Origin: Sophora flavescens
Taxonomy: Eukaryota; Streptophyta; Magnoliopsida; Fabales; Fabaceae
DNA length: 64,000 nt
Assembly: GCA_030762895.1 (NCBI GenBank)
Contig: CM061069.1
Location: 107,947,669 to 108,011,668, forward strand
Direction of reading: 5' to 3'
Shown: positions 33,914 to 46,124 of the stretch, one piece after another
Layout: each line of letters begins with the position of its first letter
How positions within the stretch are numbered: position 1 is the stretch's first letter
Notes under the pieces: model-generated
Told to the model about the DNA's origin: nothing
The model's database searches: none
Seen by the model: the letters and a program-made list of their open reading frames with translations, nothing else
Translations under genes and position numbers: made by a program

Positions 33914-35752
33914 GTGCTGATGGAGCACGATCCAACAACCATGGATGCAGAAGGACAAGCTATCAACAGACATCCTCTCTTTGATGGTTCTGATTATGAC
34001 TACTGGAAGAAGAGGATGATGGCATTTTTGGATACACAAAGTCTAGACATCTGGGAGCTCATAGAAACTGGTTATACCGTACCCAGAAATGAAAATGGAG
34101 CTGCTGTTGCTAGAGAAGACTGGACAACAGATCAAAAGGCAAACCATCAACTCAATCTTAAAGCTAAGCATTATTTGATGTGTGTCATCACCAGATCTGA
34201 ACATGACAAAGTTCACAGCTGCAATACTGCTAAAGAAATCTGGGATACTCTTGCCCTAGCTCATGATGGTTCCTCACAAGTTAAGGAATCCAAGATCAGC
34301 ATGCTAGTTCATCAGTATAAGCTGTTCAAGATGGGTAAACATGAAACAATAGACCAAATGTTTAGAAGATTCCAAACCATCACCAACAGTCTCATATCTC
34401 TTGGAAAAATTTATGAAAATAGAGATCATGTCAGAAAAATTGTGAGAAGTCTATCCAAGCAATGGAGACCTTAAGTAACTGCTATTCAGGAAGCCAAAAA
34501 CCTGAATACACTCTATTTGGAAGAGCTTCTTGGATCTCTCAAGGTTCGTGAACTTGAACTCAATGAAGAAGAAAATTCCAGAAAAGGAAAATCTATTGCC
34601 CTAAAGGCAAAGAAAGCAAGTTCATCGAAAGTTCTCAAAGCTGCTGAGTCATCTGATGAGTCTGAATCTTCTGATGATAATGAAAAATCGGAAGAGGATG
34701 AATTATCCTTTATCTCCAAAAAGATTCAACATATGTGGAGAAAGAAAGGTGGTTTCAGAAGGAAGCAATTAAATAAAAACTTTTCCAAGGAGAAGTCAGA
34801 CTCCAAGGAAAAAGGTTCACCCTTGTGCCTTGAATACAAGAAACCTAGTCATTTCAAAGCTGACTGCCCTGAGCTAAAGGACAAAAATAAATTCTTCAAA
34901 AAGAAGAAAGGTTTAATGGCTACATGGGAGGATCTTGATCTGTCATCATCAGATGAAGAAAATGAAGCGGAGGAAAAGGTAAATATCTGTCTCATGGCAG
35001 ACACTGCATCAGAAAGTGAATACACTGATGCTGAGGTAATGGACTCTGACCTGTCCACTCTTCAAAATTCTTTTGATGAATTGTTGCATGAGTCATGTAT
35101 ACTCTCATGAGAATATAAGAGTCTCAAAAAGAAGTTTAGTAAACTATCTAAATAATATGATATGATCTGCACTGAGAAACAAAACCTCAAAAATGAAAAC
35201 GACATGCTAAAATCAGTGAATGTCAGTCTAGCTGACAAATTGGTGTGTGAACCTGATGTCTCTTATGAAGTTGCAAAATTGAAGCAGGATATAACATATC
35301 TAACCGATTCTCTGTCAAAGCTTGTAGGTGGTTCATATAAGCTTAGTCTCATTTTAAGGTATTCTAGGTCACCTTATGATAAATCTAGTCTTGGTTATGA
35401 CAAAGAGAAGCAAGACGCATCTCACAAAAAGTCAAAACCACTTAAACAGCATAGAGGTTCAAAAGTTTTAAATAAATATACCAATGCTAAGTCTAGCTCG
35501 TCCAACATCTTTTGTAAAGTGTGCGGAAAAAGTGGGCATATTACATCTAGATGCATACACAATAAATATGCTAAGCATACTCGTCCAGTGACAACTAACA
35601 AGAAAGGACCCAAGTCAGTTTGGGTACCTAAAGATAAAATAATACTTGTTGCAGATTTTCTTAACAACAGGAAGAAAACAGATGTCTTGGTACATGGACA
35701 GTGGCTGCTCACGACACATGACGAGAGAAAGGTCTATGTTCCAAAACCTTAA
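33914..35752 (+). pseudogene. Element A gag
   Basis: One frame runs through three pieces separated by stops (34472, 35108 and near 35153). The first piece has HPLFDGSDYDYWKKRMMAF, LDIWELIETGYTVPR, NTAKEIWDTLALAHDGSSQ and SLSKQWRP. The second has GSLKVRELELNEEEN, a serine-rich acidic stretch, a degraded first knuckle (LEYKKPSHFKADC, lacking one cysteine) and MATWEDLDLSSSDEEN. The third has coiled-coil residues and a good second knuckle CKVCGKSGHITSRC, then GPKSVWVPKDK. Its order matches the B gag. The frame stays open to 35752 and overlaps pol by about 110 bases. Confidence 0.85.
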
Positions 35753-38735
35753 GCCCAAAGATGGTGGCTGGGTCACATTCGGAGGAAATCAAAAAGGGAA
35801 AATCATTGGTATAGGTAAAATTGGTAAACATCATTTTCCCTCCATTGATAATGTTCTTTTAGTAAATGACTTGAAGCACAATCTACTGAGCATAAGTCAA
35901 TTATGTGATAGTGGATGTGAAGTGTCTTTTGATAAGGACATGTGTACTGTCAAGATAGATGATGGATCACTTTTATTCACTACGAAAAGGTAAAACAATC
36001 TCTACAAGATTGACTTGGAGGACCTCTCAAATCAAAGTGTTTCATGTATAGTGTCCATTAAAGATGAGCGATAGATTTGACACAAAAGGCTAGGTCATAC
36101 AGCTTCAAATTAATTTCAAAGCTAAACAAGCATAACCTCGTGAGAGGACTACCAAACCTTAAGTTCAAATCTGATTCTCTATGTGATGCATGTCAAAAGG
36201 GAAAACAAGTCAAAGGTTCTTTTGAATCTAAGAATGTTGTTAGTACCAATAGACCACTAGAGTTGATATATCTTGATCTTTTTGGTCCAACAAGGACTGC
36301 CTCTGTCAGAGGTAAGAAATATGGTTTTGTCATAGTAGACGATTACACTAGATGGACAAGGGTTATGATCCTAACTCACAAGGATGAGTCTTTTAAGGAC
36401 TTTTCTGTATTCTACAAACATGTACAAAATGAAAAAGGCATATGTATCACTTCAATCAGAAGTGACCATGGGGGAGAGTTTGAAAATGAGCTATTTCATA
36501 AGTTCTGTGAAGGGAGTGGTATCCTTCACAACTTCTTAATACCTAGAACACCACAGCAAAATGGTGTGGTAGAGAGAAAGAACAGATCTCTTCAAGAGAT
36601 GGCTAGGGCTATGCTCAATGACAATTCTGTCCCTAGACACTTCTGGGCTGAAGCTGTTAATACTGCCTGTTACATTCAGAACAGAATATACATTAGACCT
36701 ATCCTGAATAAGACTCCTTATGAACTGTGGAAAGGAAGGAAACCCAACATATCTTATTTTCACCCCTTTGGTTGTAAATGCTTTATACTGAATACTAAAG
36801 ATCAACTTGGTAAGTTTGATGTTAAAACAGATAGTGGAATACTATTAAGATATTCTGAAACATCTAAAGGTTTTAGAGTTTATAATTCTAGGACTCTGAT
36901 AGTAGAGGAAAGAATTCATGTCAAGTTTGATAACAAACAGCCTGATAAGAAATTATCAGAGCTAGATGAAGCTTTTGCAGATCTTGATCTAAGCATTCCA
37001 CGAGACTCACCTGAGATAAAAGTTGATGATCAAGAAGATGACCCCACTCAACAAACAGAAACTTCCACTTCTCAACATGGTACGGTTCAAAAATCTTGGT
37101 ACTTCAAGAATTATCATCCACAAGATCAGATCATTGGAAACCCCAATGACAAGCTAAGAACCAGATCAACCTTCAAAGAACAAGACAATTCTGCACTAGT
37201 CTTTGAGTTGGAACCAAAAACAATAGACGAGGCTCTGCTAGGTGATGGTTGGATTCTAGCTATGCAAGAAGAACTCAATCAGTTTGAAAGAAGTGATGTT
37301 TGGACTCTGGTTCCACTGCCCAAAGACAAATCAGTGATTGGAACAAAGTGGGTTTACAGAAACAAACTTGATGAAACTGGTATGGTAATCAGAAACAAAG
37401 CAAGACTTGTTGCTCAAGGTTACTCTCAAGAAGAAGGTATAGATTATACTGAAACTTTTGCACCTGTTGCTAGATTAGAAGCTATTAGAATTATACTTTC
37501 ATTCGCTGCACATCATAGTATTATGCTTTTTCAGATGGATGTTTAAGAGTGCTTTTCTAAATGGCTTTATTAATGAAGAAGTCTATGTTATGCAACCTCT
37601 GGGTTTCGAGTGTGAAACCCATCCTGAACACGTATATAAGCTTAAGAAAGCTTGTAAGGTCTCAAGCAAGCTCCTAGAGCTTGGTATGAAATACTAAGTT
37701 CGTTTCTTATGGAAAATGGATTTAATAGAGGATAGGTTGACACAACCTTATTTAGAAAATCCATTAAGTCAAATTTCATAGTTGTACAGATATATGTTGA
37801 TGATATTATTTTTGGTGGTACTAATGAGTCTCTATGCAAAGAATTCTCTAAGTTAATGCAGAAAGAGTTTGAAATGAGCATGATGGGAGAACTCAAATTA
37901 TTCCTTGGACTTCAAGTAAAACAAACCATGGACGAGGTGCCATCCACCAAACTAAGTATGCATAAGAACTTCTGAAGAAATTTAAGATGGATGACTGTAA
38001 ACCAATGAATACTCCTATGCACCCCACTTCCATACTGAACAAAGATGATAAAGAGAAAAAGGTAGACCAAAAGGTATACAGAGGTATGATAGGATCTCTC
38101 TTATATCTTACTGCATCTAGGCCTGATATTATGTCCAGTGTATGTTTATGTGCTCGATTTCAATCTAATCCTAGAGAATCTCACTTATCAACAGTTAAGA
38201 GAATTTTTAGATATTTAAAAGGTACTACTAATCTTGGTTTGTGGTTTAAGAAAAATGAAGATTATAGATTAGTTGGTTTCTGTGATGCTGACTATGCTGG
38301 AGATAGAATTGAAAGAAAAATCACTAGTGGAGGATGTCACTTCATTGGAGATAATCTTGTCTCATGGTCAAGCAAAAGACAAAGTACCATTGCTTTATCA
38401 ACTGCTGAAGCTGAGTATATATCAGCTGCAAGTTGCTGCTCACAACTTCTCTGGATCAAACATTAATTGGAGGACTACAATGTATTTGTAAGTAGTATAC
38501 CGCTTACGTGTGATAATACTACTGCAATAAATCAATCTAAGAATCCAATTTTTCATTCTATATCTAAGCACATAGAGATTAAATAACATTTTATTAGGGA
38601 TTATGTGCAAAAAGGTGTAATTGATATTCAATTTGTAGATACTGACCATCAATGGGCAGATATCTTTACTAAACCTCTTGCAGAGGACATATTTTTCTTT
38701 ATTAGGAAGCATCTTAATATGATATATGTGGATTA
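35643..38735 (+). pseudogene. Element A pol, heavily mutated
   Basis: Protease begins at MDSGCSRHMTRE, in the +1 frame relative to gag. Integrase (36077-37000) shows LDLFGPTRTASV, SDHGGEFENE and TPQQNGVVERKNR. Reverse transcriptase has GTKWVYRNKLDETG and, beyond an insertion-type frameshift at 37543, YVDDIIFGGTNES near 37795. RNase H follows from 37987 (CDADYAGDRIERK, LSTAEAEYISAA). Further stops lie near 35990, 36074, 37735, 38464 and 38583, and a deletion near 37650 distorts the YGLKQAPRAW region. It is more decayed than the pol of B, which agrees with A being the older host element. Confidence 0.85.
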
Positions 38736-39204
38736 ATTTAGGCATCTAGCCTCCAGAAAATTCTGTTTTGTTAATCCTGCATCTATTACCTAAGCTCGTC
38801 TAATACCTATTTGAAGTTGTGCGTCTATTGCATATTGTATTGCACATCCATATGACGCGTCCCCTGATATTCAGACGATTTCACATCTGCCTATGCTTAA
38901 GCATATTTTTTTTGTGTTAATAAATGCATTTATTTTGTCTCAAGACAAATTTATCCTTTATTCTCTTTGCTGAGTCAGTACTTCCATCAATCCCATCAAG
39001 ACCTTTTTATGGTTCCAAGTTACCAGCGCCGTTTTATCATAATGACATGTTATGTCAAAAGTTTTTTTTAACCTTTGATATTCAAAATTCCTTTAAAAGT
39101 AATCTTTTCCCTCTGAGAAAAACTTTACGCTTCCATAACCTCTCGAGCTATCTCTCTCTTTACCTCTCTCTGCTTTCAAACCCTAAGCTCTTTGATCACC
39201 TAAA
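38736..39204 (+). other. Gap between pol and env-like gene in element A
   Basis: A T-rich, low-coding segment. Toward its end CTATCTCTCTCTTTACCTC precedes the env-like ATG by about 50 bases. I see no gene. It could hold a splice acceptor or leader for the env-like message. Confidence 0.4.
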
Positions 39205-40529
39205 ATGGCTTCTTCTTCAACCTTTAACATGGACAAGCTCAAGTTGGCTATAGAGCATCATTTCAACCTTGGAGTGCTGCAATACTACAATCTAGACATA
39301 AGAAAATATGTTAATGCAGCCGAGTAGGGAGGACTCTTAGAGGAGAAAGTCTTTGTCTTTCCCAACATGATTAGGGATTTCTGGAGAAATGTCCAACTGA
39401 CTGATACTGATTTCTTCTCAACGGTATTAAGAAAGAATATTGTAATCTCAGAGAAAACTATTGCTGATGCAATTTCCTATGCTCAGGAGGGTTTAGTTTT
39501 CACAGAGTCATGGGAATAGGACTTGGGTGGCTGAGACTATTGAAGTTTGTCTCATGAAGGAAGATACAGTTAGAACTCACACCTGGAAGGCTGTTGAAAT
39601 GAAGGACACTGTTCGTATCCTTCATCAGCTTCTCAACAAGGTGGTTCTTCACAAGGTTGGATCCAAGGAAAACCTCTCCTCTCTGCACAAATTCTGTCTT
39701 TGCCATCTTCTCACAGAATCAAAAATCAATCTTCTAAGAATCCTGTACGGAAGATTCAGAGACGCTGTGATGAATAAGAAAAGACTCTTAGAAAATCCCT
39801 TCTGCCATCTTCTTTCCAAGATTTTCAAGGCTCAATGAATTCATGAGATTCTTGCTGTAAAGACTCCCGAGGAGCAAGCTAGGATATTGACTGAAAAACG
39901 AATGTCTGCTGCAGACTTTGGAAAAATGAATATAGCCAACATGAACCTCAGTACCTATGATGCTGCTGCAATGGCCAAGACTGAGGAGTTAATGAAGGCT
40001 AAAGAAGAGATGGTGGAACAAAACAATGCTGAAGTCCTAGGAGTTAAAAGGGTAACTAGGAAAAAGACCACTGCTACAAGGAAGCCTGCTCCCAAGAGAC
40101 CTGCAGATGGCATTGTTATCAGGGAACCTTCTGATGCCCCTGCTGCAAAGAAGCAAAGAAGAGTTATCTTCTCTCACAATGAAGATGAGGAAGCTGATGA
40201 GGACAACATTCCTATCAGTTCAATTCTAAAGAAGCAGAAGACCTCTGTTGCTGCTGCTGAGGCCGTTGTGCAGATTCCAACAAAACCTAGAAGGCAACCA
40301 GCAAGAAAATCCATATCAACTAAGACTTCTAAGGTAACCATCTCTGCTAGTGATCATGTTCAAATAGCAGTAGATACCCTAGTGTCTAGTTTAGAAACTA
40401 GGATTGATGGTGTGCCTGTCTCCTCTCCAAATTATGTGTACATTCTCACACCCCTTTCACCCCAACCAACACAAATACCCACTTCACAATTTCATCCTAT
40501 TATCCATGCCGATGATCCCTGGTTAAATC
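39205..40529 (+). pseudogene. Element A env-like gene, 5' part
   Basis: The ATG at 39205 opens MASSSTFNMDKLKLAIEHHF. It is broken by TAG at about 39325 and a frameshift near 39520. The other frame then runs 39527-40549 with RILHQLLNKVVLHKVGSKEN, a lysine-rich KRVTRKKTTATRKPAPKRP segment resembling a nuclear or nucleic-acid-binding tail, and a proline-rich LTPLSPQPTQIPTS. Position after pol in a Sirevirus is what marks it as env-like; I see no convincing signal peptide, so a membrane role is unproven. Element C splits it at 40530. Confidence 0.6.
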
Positions 40530-40976
40530 TGTTAGACTCAATGACTTAGAGATTTTAATATATGACAAATACAACTTAATGTGTATGCAAGTGTTTTAGT
40601 GTCAAATTGCAAAGACAGGTATCAAGCAGTAATCAACAAGTTCAGTGAGCAAAGACATGGAAAATATTCAAGGAAGAAGTTGAAGGAATCGAAAGAGCTA
40701 CATGGAGGAGTCAAAGAGCAAAGACAGAGATCAAAGGAATCATCAAGACATAATCTTAACGGAGAAATTAGATTTAAGTCTTAGATGATTTGTAAGAGAT
40801 GAAATCTCTTATTCACAAATAGCTCATCTAAAAAGATGAATCAAGAAAATCGTTTTTCATAACCTGCATTAAAAGGAATAAGTTTTCGTTAATGAAAATG
40901 ATTTTAGGAAATATTTTTTGAAAACTAAATTCACCCCCCCCCCCCCCCCTCTTGAGTCGTTGAAGCCAAAACAACA
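40530..40976 (+). repeat. 5' LTR of element C, internally deleted
   Basis: The first ~385 and last ~60 bases match the 3' LTR, but the middle (equivalent to about 46508-47956, with the CGTCCA repeats and promoter region) is missing. GGAAAT occurs at both ends of the missing part in the 3' copy and once at the join here (near 40908). A C run of about 16 bases lies at 40934-40949. Confidence 0.85.
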
Positions 40977-40978
40977 AT

Positions 40979-40990
40979 TGGTATCAGAGC
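40979..40990 (+). promoter_or_regulatory. Primer binding site of element C
   Basis: TGGTATCAGAGC, perfect for initiator methionine tRNA, lies two bases after the LTR end. Confidence 0.9.
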
Positions 40991-41025
40991 TAAACTCTTA
41001 AGTTTGGCTTAATAGCTATAAGAGC

Positions 41026-42665
41026 ATGGCTTCCAATGACTGTTTAAATGAATGGGCTTCCCTTGCACGCCCGCCTGCCTTCAATGGATCTGAGTATATC
41101 TATTGGAAGGAAAGAAAGGTAATCTTTCTTGAGGCAGCAGGTGTTGACATATGGGATGCAGTAGAAAATGGACCATTTGTCCCCTCTACTGTAGATGCTA
41201 ATGGTGCTCCAAGAAATAAGCCTAAAACTGAATGGAATGAGGGTGATAAGAAAAGAGTTCAATATAATGCATGTGCTAAGAATATTATAACATCTGCTTT
41301 AAGCCGTGATGAGTTTTTCAGGGTTTCAAATTGCAAATCAGCAAAGGAGATGTGGGATACATTGCAAGTAACACATGAAAGAACCACAGATGTCAAAAGA
41401 GAAAGAATGAACACCCCCACACATGAGTATGAGCTGTTCAGAATGAATCGAGGAGAACCAATGACTGAAATGCAAAAGCGATTCACACACATTGTAAATC
41501 AATTGACTGGTCTTGGAAAGTAATCTCCAATGAGGATCAAATTAACAAAGTAATGAGATGCTTGAGCAGGGAATGGCAACCTAAAGTCACTACAATCTCA
41601 AAATCCAGAGATCTCTCATCAATGACCATTGCCACATTGTTTGGAAAATTGAAGAACATGAAATGGAGTTGACTAGATTGATGCTAAGTGAAGAAGAAGA
41701 CAAGAACAATAGAATCGTCACATTCAAAGCTGAAAAATCTACAAAAGGTTGATAGAAAGCTTAAGAAGGACAAAACAGAAAAGTTTGACTCAAAGGACAA
41801 GAAGTGGAGAAAGCCAAGAAAGGCCTACATTGCCTGGGAGGATAACAAACTTGGCTCAACGAATGATTCCAATGATGAAAAATCAAACTTGTGCTTAACT
41901 GCTCATCTTCATAAAGAAGATGGTGGGGTAAATTCTGATTCTGGCCTTGATGAATTACCTTCTTATGATGAATTGCAAAATGTTTTTGAAGAACTTCATA
42001 AAGAATCCGTTAGACTTGCTAGATTGCTAACTAAGTCTAAGAAAACCATCACATGCTTAGAGGAGAAAGCTTCTGTTTTAAACAAAGAGGTAGATCAATT
42101 AAAAACAGAAAATTGTGCTTTAAAAGAAAAACTAGCTACTGTTTTAGATGCATCTAAATGTGATAAATGTCCTAAGTTGGAGAAACATATAAATCATTTG
42201 AATGGTGATCTATCTAGAATTACTAGTGATAAAGAAATCGTGAATGAATCTAGCTGTACATTGACTAAAGAGGTTGAAAAACTGAAAAATGACCTAGCAA
42301 GATTCACAAATGGTAGAGATAACTTGAATGCTTTATTAGGACAACAAAAGTGTGTTTATGATAAGGCTGGAATAGGCTATAAATCAAAGATACATTAGAA
42401 ATCTTTCAAGAAATTTTTTTCTGCACCTAAGACATCAAACATACCATTTGTTAAATGCAATTTTTGTGCTAGAAAAGGTCACACAACTTCTACATGTCAT
42501 TACAGAAAATCTGCTTATAATGAGTCTAAGTATATATGGGTTCCTAAAGGAACTATTGCTGCAACTAACTCAAAAGGACCTAAACAGATTTGGGTACCTA
42601 AAGCAAAAACATCATTTTGTTTTGTAGGTGTGTTGGAAAGCCAAGAATGTGAAATGGTATCTTGA
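41026..42665 (+). pseudogene. Element C gag
   Basis: It opens MASNDCLNEWASLARPPAFN and carries SEYIYWKERKVIFLEAAGVD, NCKSAKEMWDTLQVTHERTT and MTEMQKRFTHIVNQLTGLGK before a TAA at 41521. After frameshifts the other half (41688-42398) has KKWRKPRKAYIAWEDNKLGS, a long coiled coil (41960-42330, with ELHKESVRLARLL and KEVDQLKTENCALKEKLA), a TAG at 42396, one knuckle CNFCARKGHTTSTC, and KGPKQIWVPKAK. It is closer to the general SIRE gag than to those of A and B. The final 38 bases overlap pol. Confidence 0.85.
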
Positions 42666-45600
42666 CAGTGGTTGTTCCAAGCACATGACTGGAGACAAAA
42701 GCAAGTTCATTTCCTTTACCCCTAAGTCGAGTGGTAGTGTTACCTATGGAGACAATAATAAAGGGAGAATACTTGGCATTGGCAACATTGGAAGTGATTC
42801 AACAACAATCATTGAGGATGTACTATATGTTGAGGGACTGAAACACAATCTATTAAGTATCAGTCAACTATGTGACAAAGGCTTCAAGGTAAAATTCAAT
42901 TCCAATAGTTGCTTAATAGAAAATCAGCATGATGAAAATTTGAAATTAATTGGACATAGGACAGATAACATCTATATGCTTGATTTAGATAATATCTCTT
43001 CAAATATTGCATGCTGTCTTATTTCAAAAGAAGAAGAGAATTGGCTTTGGCATAGAAGAATTGCACACATTCACATGAACCACTTGAATAAACTGATTCG
43101 TAAAGATCTTGTAGTTGGCTTGCCTAAACTGAAATTTGTGAAAGATGGACTATGTGATGCATGTCAAAAAGGAAAGCAAGTTAAGGTCTCTTTTAAACCA
43201 AAGAACATTGTTTCAACAACTAGACCCTTACAACTTTTACACATAGATTTATTTGGTCCATCTAGAAACAAAAGCTTTGGTGGTAACTCGTATGTTTTGG
43301 TAATAGTAGATGATTACTCTAGATATACATGGACATATTTTCTATCTCATAAGAGTGCTTCATTTGCTGCATTTAAGAAAATGGCAAAAATTGTGCAAAA
43401 TGAAAAGGACGTGAAATTTGTTTCTATAATAAGTGATCATGGGGGAGAATTTCAAAATGAAGTGTTTGAAAACTTTTGTGATGAGCATGGCATTCAACAT
43501 AATTTTTCTGCTCCTAGAACTCCACAACAAAATGGAGTAGTGGAAAGAAAGAATAGATCATTAGAGGAGATAGCAAGAACTATGTTGAATGACTCTAGCT
43601 TGCCAAAACATTTTTGTGCAGATGCTGTCAATACAGCCTGCTATGTGCTAAATAGAGTCTTGATAAGACCAATCTTAAAGAAAACCCCTTATGAGCTTTA
43701 CAAAGGAAGAAAACCAAATATAGCACATTTACATGTTTCTGGTTGCAAATGCTTTGTTATTAACAATGGAAAGAATAATCTTGGAAAATTTGATGCAAAG
43801 GCTGATGAAGGAATTTTCCTAGGTTACTCTCTATCTAGTAAAGCATTTAGAATATATAATAAGAGAACACAAACTATTGAGGAATCCGTGCATGTGACAT
43901 TTGATGAGTCTAACCCCAAAAGGTTGGGAAAGGATTCTGTTATTGATGATCTTGCAGATTCAATTGAGAAAACTCTCCTAGAAGAGAAACAGGACAATGA
44001 AGAAGATGAAAGCTTAAAGAACGAATCGCTGCAGCAGGAGCAAACAGAAAAATATCTTGACCTACCAAAGGAATGGAGGACTGTCAGAAATCATCCAATT
44101 GATAACATCATTGGTGAAATTACAAAAGGGGTAACTACTAGACAATCTCTTAGAAATGTCTGTAATCATATGGCATTTGTGTCTCAAGTAGAACCTAAGA
44201 ACATAGATGATGCTATAATTGATGAACATTGGATGATGGCTATGCAAGATGAGTTAAACTAGTTTGAAAGAAACCAAGTTTGGAAACTAGTACCTAAACC
44301 CAAGAACTGTCAAGTAATAGGTACAAAATGGGTTTTTGGGAATAAACTAGATGAAAATGGTATAATTGTAGGAAACAAGACTAGATTGGTAGCCAAAGGG
44401 TATAACCAAGAAGAAGGCATAGAATATGATGAAATATATGCACCAGTAGTAAGATTAGAAGCTATAAGAATGCTACTTGCTTATGCTTACATAATGGGAT
44501 TTAAATTATATCAAATGGATGTTAAGAGTGCTTTCTTAAATGGATTTATACAAGAGTAAGTGTATGTTGGTCAACCACTTGGTTTTGAAAATAATGAATT
44601 GCCTAACCATGTTTATAAATTGTCTAAAGCACTATATGGCTTAAAGCAAGCTCCTAGAGCTTGGTATGAAAGGTTAAGTAATTTTCTCATTGAAAAAGGA
44701 TTTAAAAGAGATAAAGTTGACACAACTTTGTTCACTAAGAAAAAGGCACACAACATTCTACTTGTGAGCATTTGTGCAATGAGTTTGCAAGTCTTATGCA
44801 GAGTGAGTTTGAAATGTCAATGATGGGTGAGCTGAACTTTTTCCTTGGACAGCGAATAAAGCAAACTGAAAATAGAATCTTTATTAGCCAAACCAAGTAC
44901 TGTAATGAGTTGATCAAGAAGTTTGGCATGGAAAATGCTAAGGAGATGCCTACTCCAATGAGTACCTCCTGTTATCTGGACAAGGATGAGCAAGGTAAAC
45001 CTGTTGATGTTTCTAAATTCAGAGGAATGATAGGCTTGCTACTTTATCTTACTGCTAGTAGGCCAGATATCATGTTTAGTGTATGCATGTGTGCTAGGTA
45101 TCAAGCAAATCCAAAAGAATCACACTTAACAACATTTAAAAGGATAATTAAGTATCTGTTAGGAACAAAAGACATGGGATTATGGTATCCCAAGGGAGCT
45201 ACATGTACTTTAATTAGCTATTCATACTCTGATATTTCTGGTTGTAAACTAGATAGAAAGAGTACTAGTGGAACTTGCCATTTACTAGGAAACTCATTAG
45301 TATCATGGTTCAGTAAGAAACAATCTAGTGTGGCTTTATCCACTGCAGTGGCTGAATATATAGTAGCTGGTAGCTGTTGTGCACAGGTTTTATGGATGAA
45401 ACAACAATTAGTTGGTTATGGTGTGCAACTAAACCAAGTTCCTATTAGATGTGACAATACGAGTGCAATTAACCTAACTAAGAATCCCATAATGCACTCT
45501 ACAACTAAACACATAGAAATCAGACATCATTTCATTAGAGATCATATACAAAGTAGAGAAATTGAGATTGAATATGTTGATACAACTAAACAACTTGCAG

Positions 45601-45683
45601 ATATTTTTACCAAGCCCTTGAACAAGGAAAGCTTATTTTACATTAGAAGTGAATTGGGCATAGTTGATCAATCCTATATCTAA
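42628..45683 (+). pseudogene. Element C pol, YVDD box deleted
   Basis: It starts in the +1 frame to gag with protease WYLDSGCSKHMTGDKSKF. Integrase follows (NWLWHRRIAHIHMNHLNK, LLHIDLFGPSRNK, SDHGGEFQNE, TPQQNGVVERKNR), then reverse transcriptase with a TAG at 44260 and TAA at 44557, and YGLKQAPRAWYERL. Just after, where the catalytic YVDD box should be (about 44765), the sequence jumps from ILLV to CNEFASLMQSEFEMSMMGEL with a frameshift, so roughly 40 bases including the box are gone. RNase H (44772-45683) retains DRKSTSGTCHLLGNS, TKHIEIRHHFIRDHI and LADIFTKPLNKE. It could not reverse-transcribe on its own. Confidence 0.88.
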
Positions 45684-46124
45684 TCTCTAAAGAAACAGAA
45701 GAAAATCAAAAAGGGGAGGGAAATTAGATGAACGCACTTATTCTTTGATTTGTCCCTGTACCTATCCCTCTATCATGAACAATTTTATATGCTATGTTTG
45801 AATGATTAAGTTCTTGCCTTCTCTATTGCTTTGAATGTTTCTTTTATTTACCTTTTTTATGATGCCAAAAGGGGGAGGAAAAAGTATGATATAGAGAAAC
45901 GGGATAATAACAAATTATACATGCATATGTTGAGGGGGAGCTAATAAACTTACATGATTAATGGGGAGTAAATCAAATTCTTCTCTGTTAATATTTTTTT
46001 GCTCTGATATACTTCTGCTCTGATACCATGATATAAATATGTCAAAAACACTTAGCGTCTGTTACACTTATACTCTGATCTTATAATTTGTTAAAAAGTT
46101 TGTCATAATCAAAAAGGGGGAGAT
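45684..46124 (+). promoter_or_regulatory. Element C polypurine tracts
   Basis: GGGGGAG occurs at about 45871, 45934 and 46115; the last is the LTR-adjacent plus-strand primer AAAAAGGGGGAGATTG. The pattern matches elements A, B and E. No env-like frame. Confidence 0.8.
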
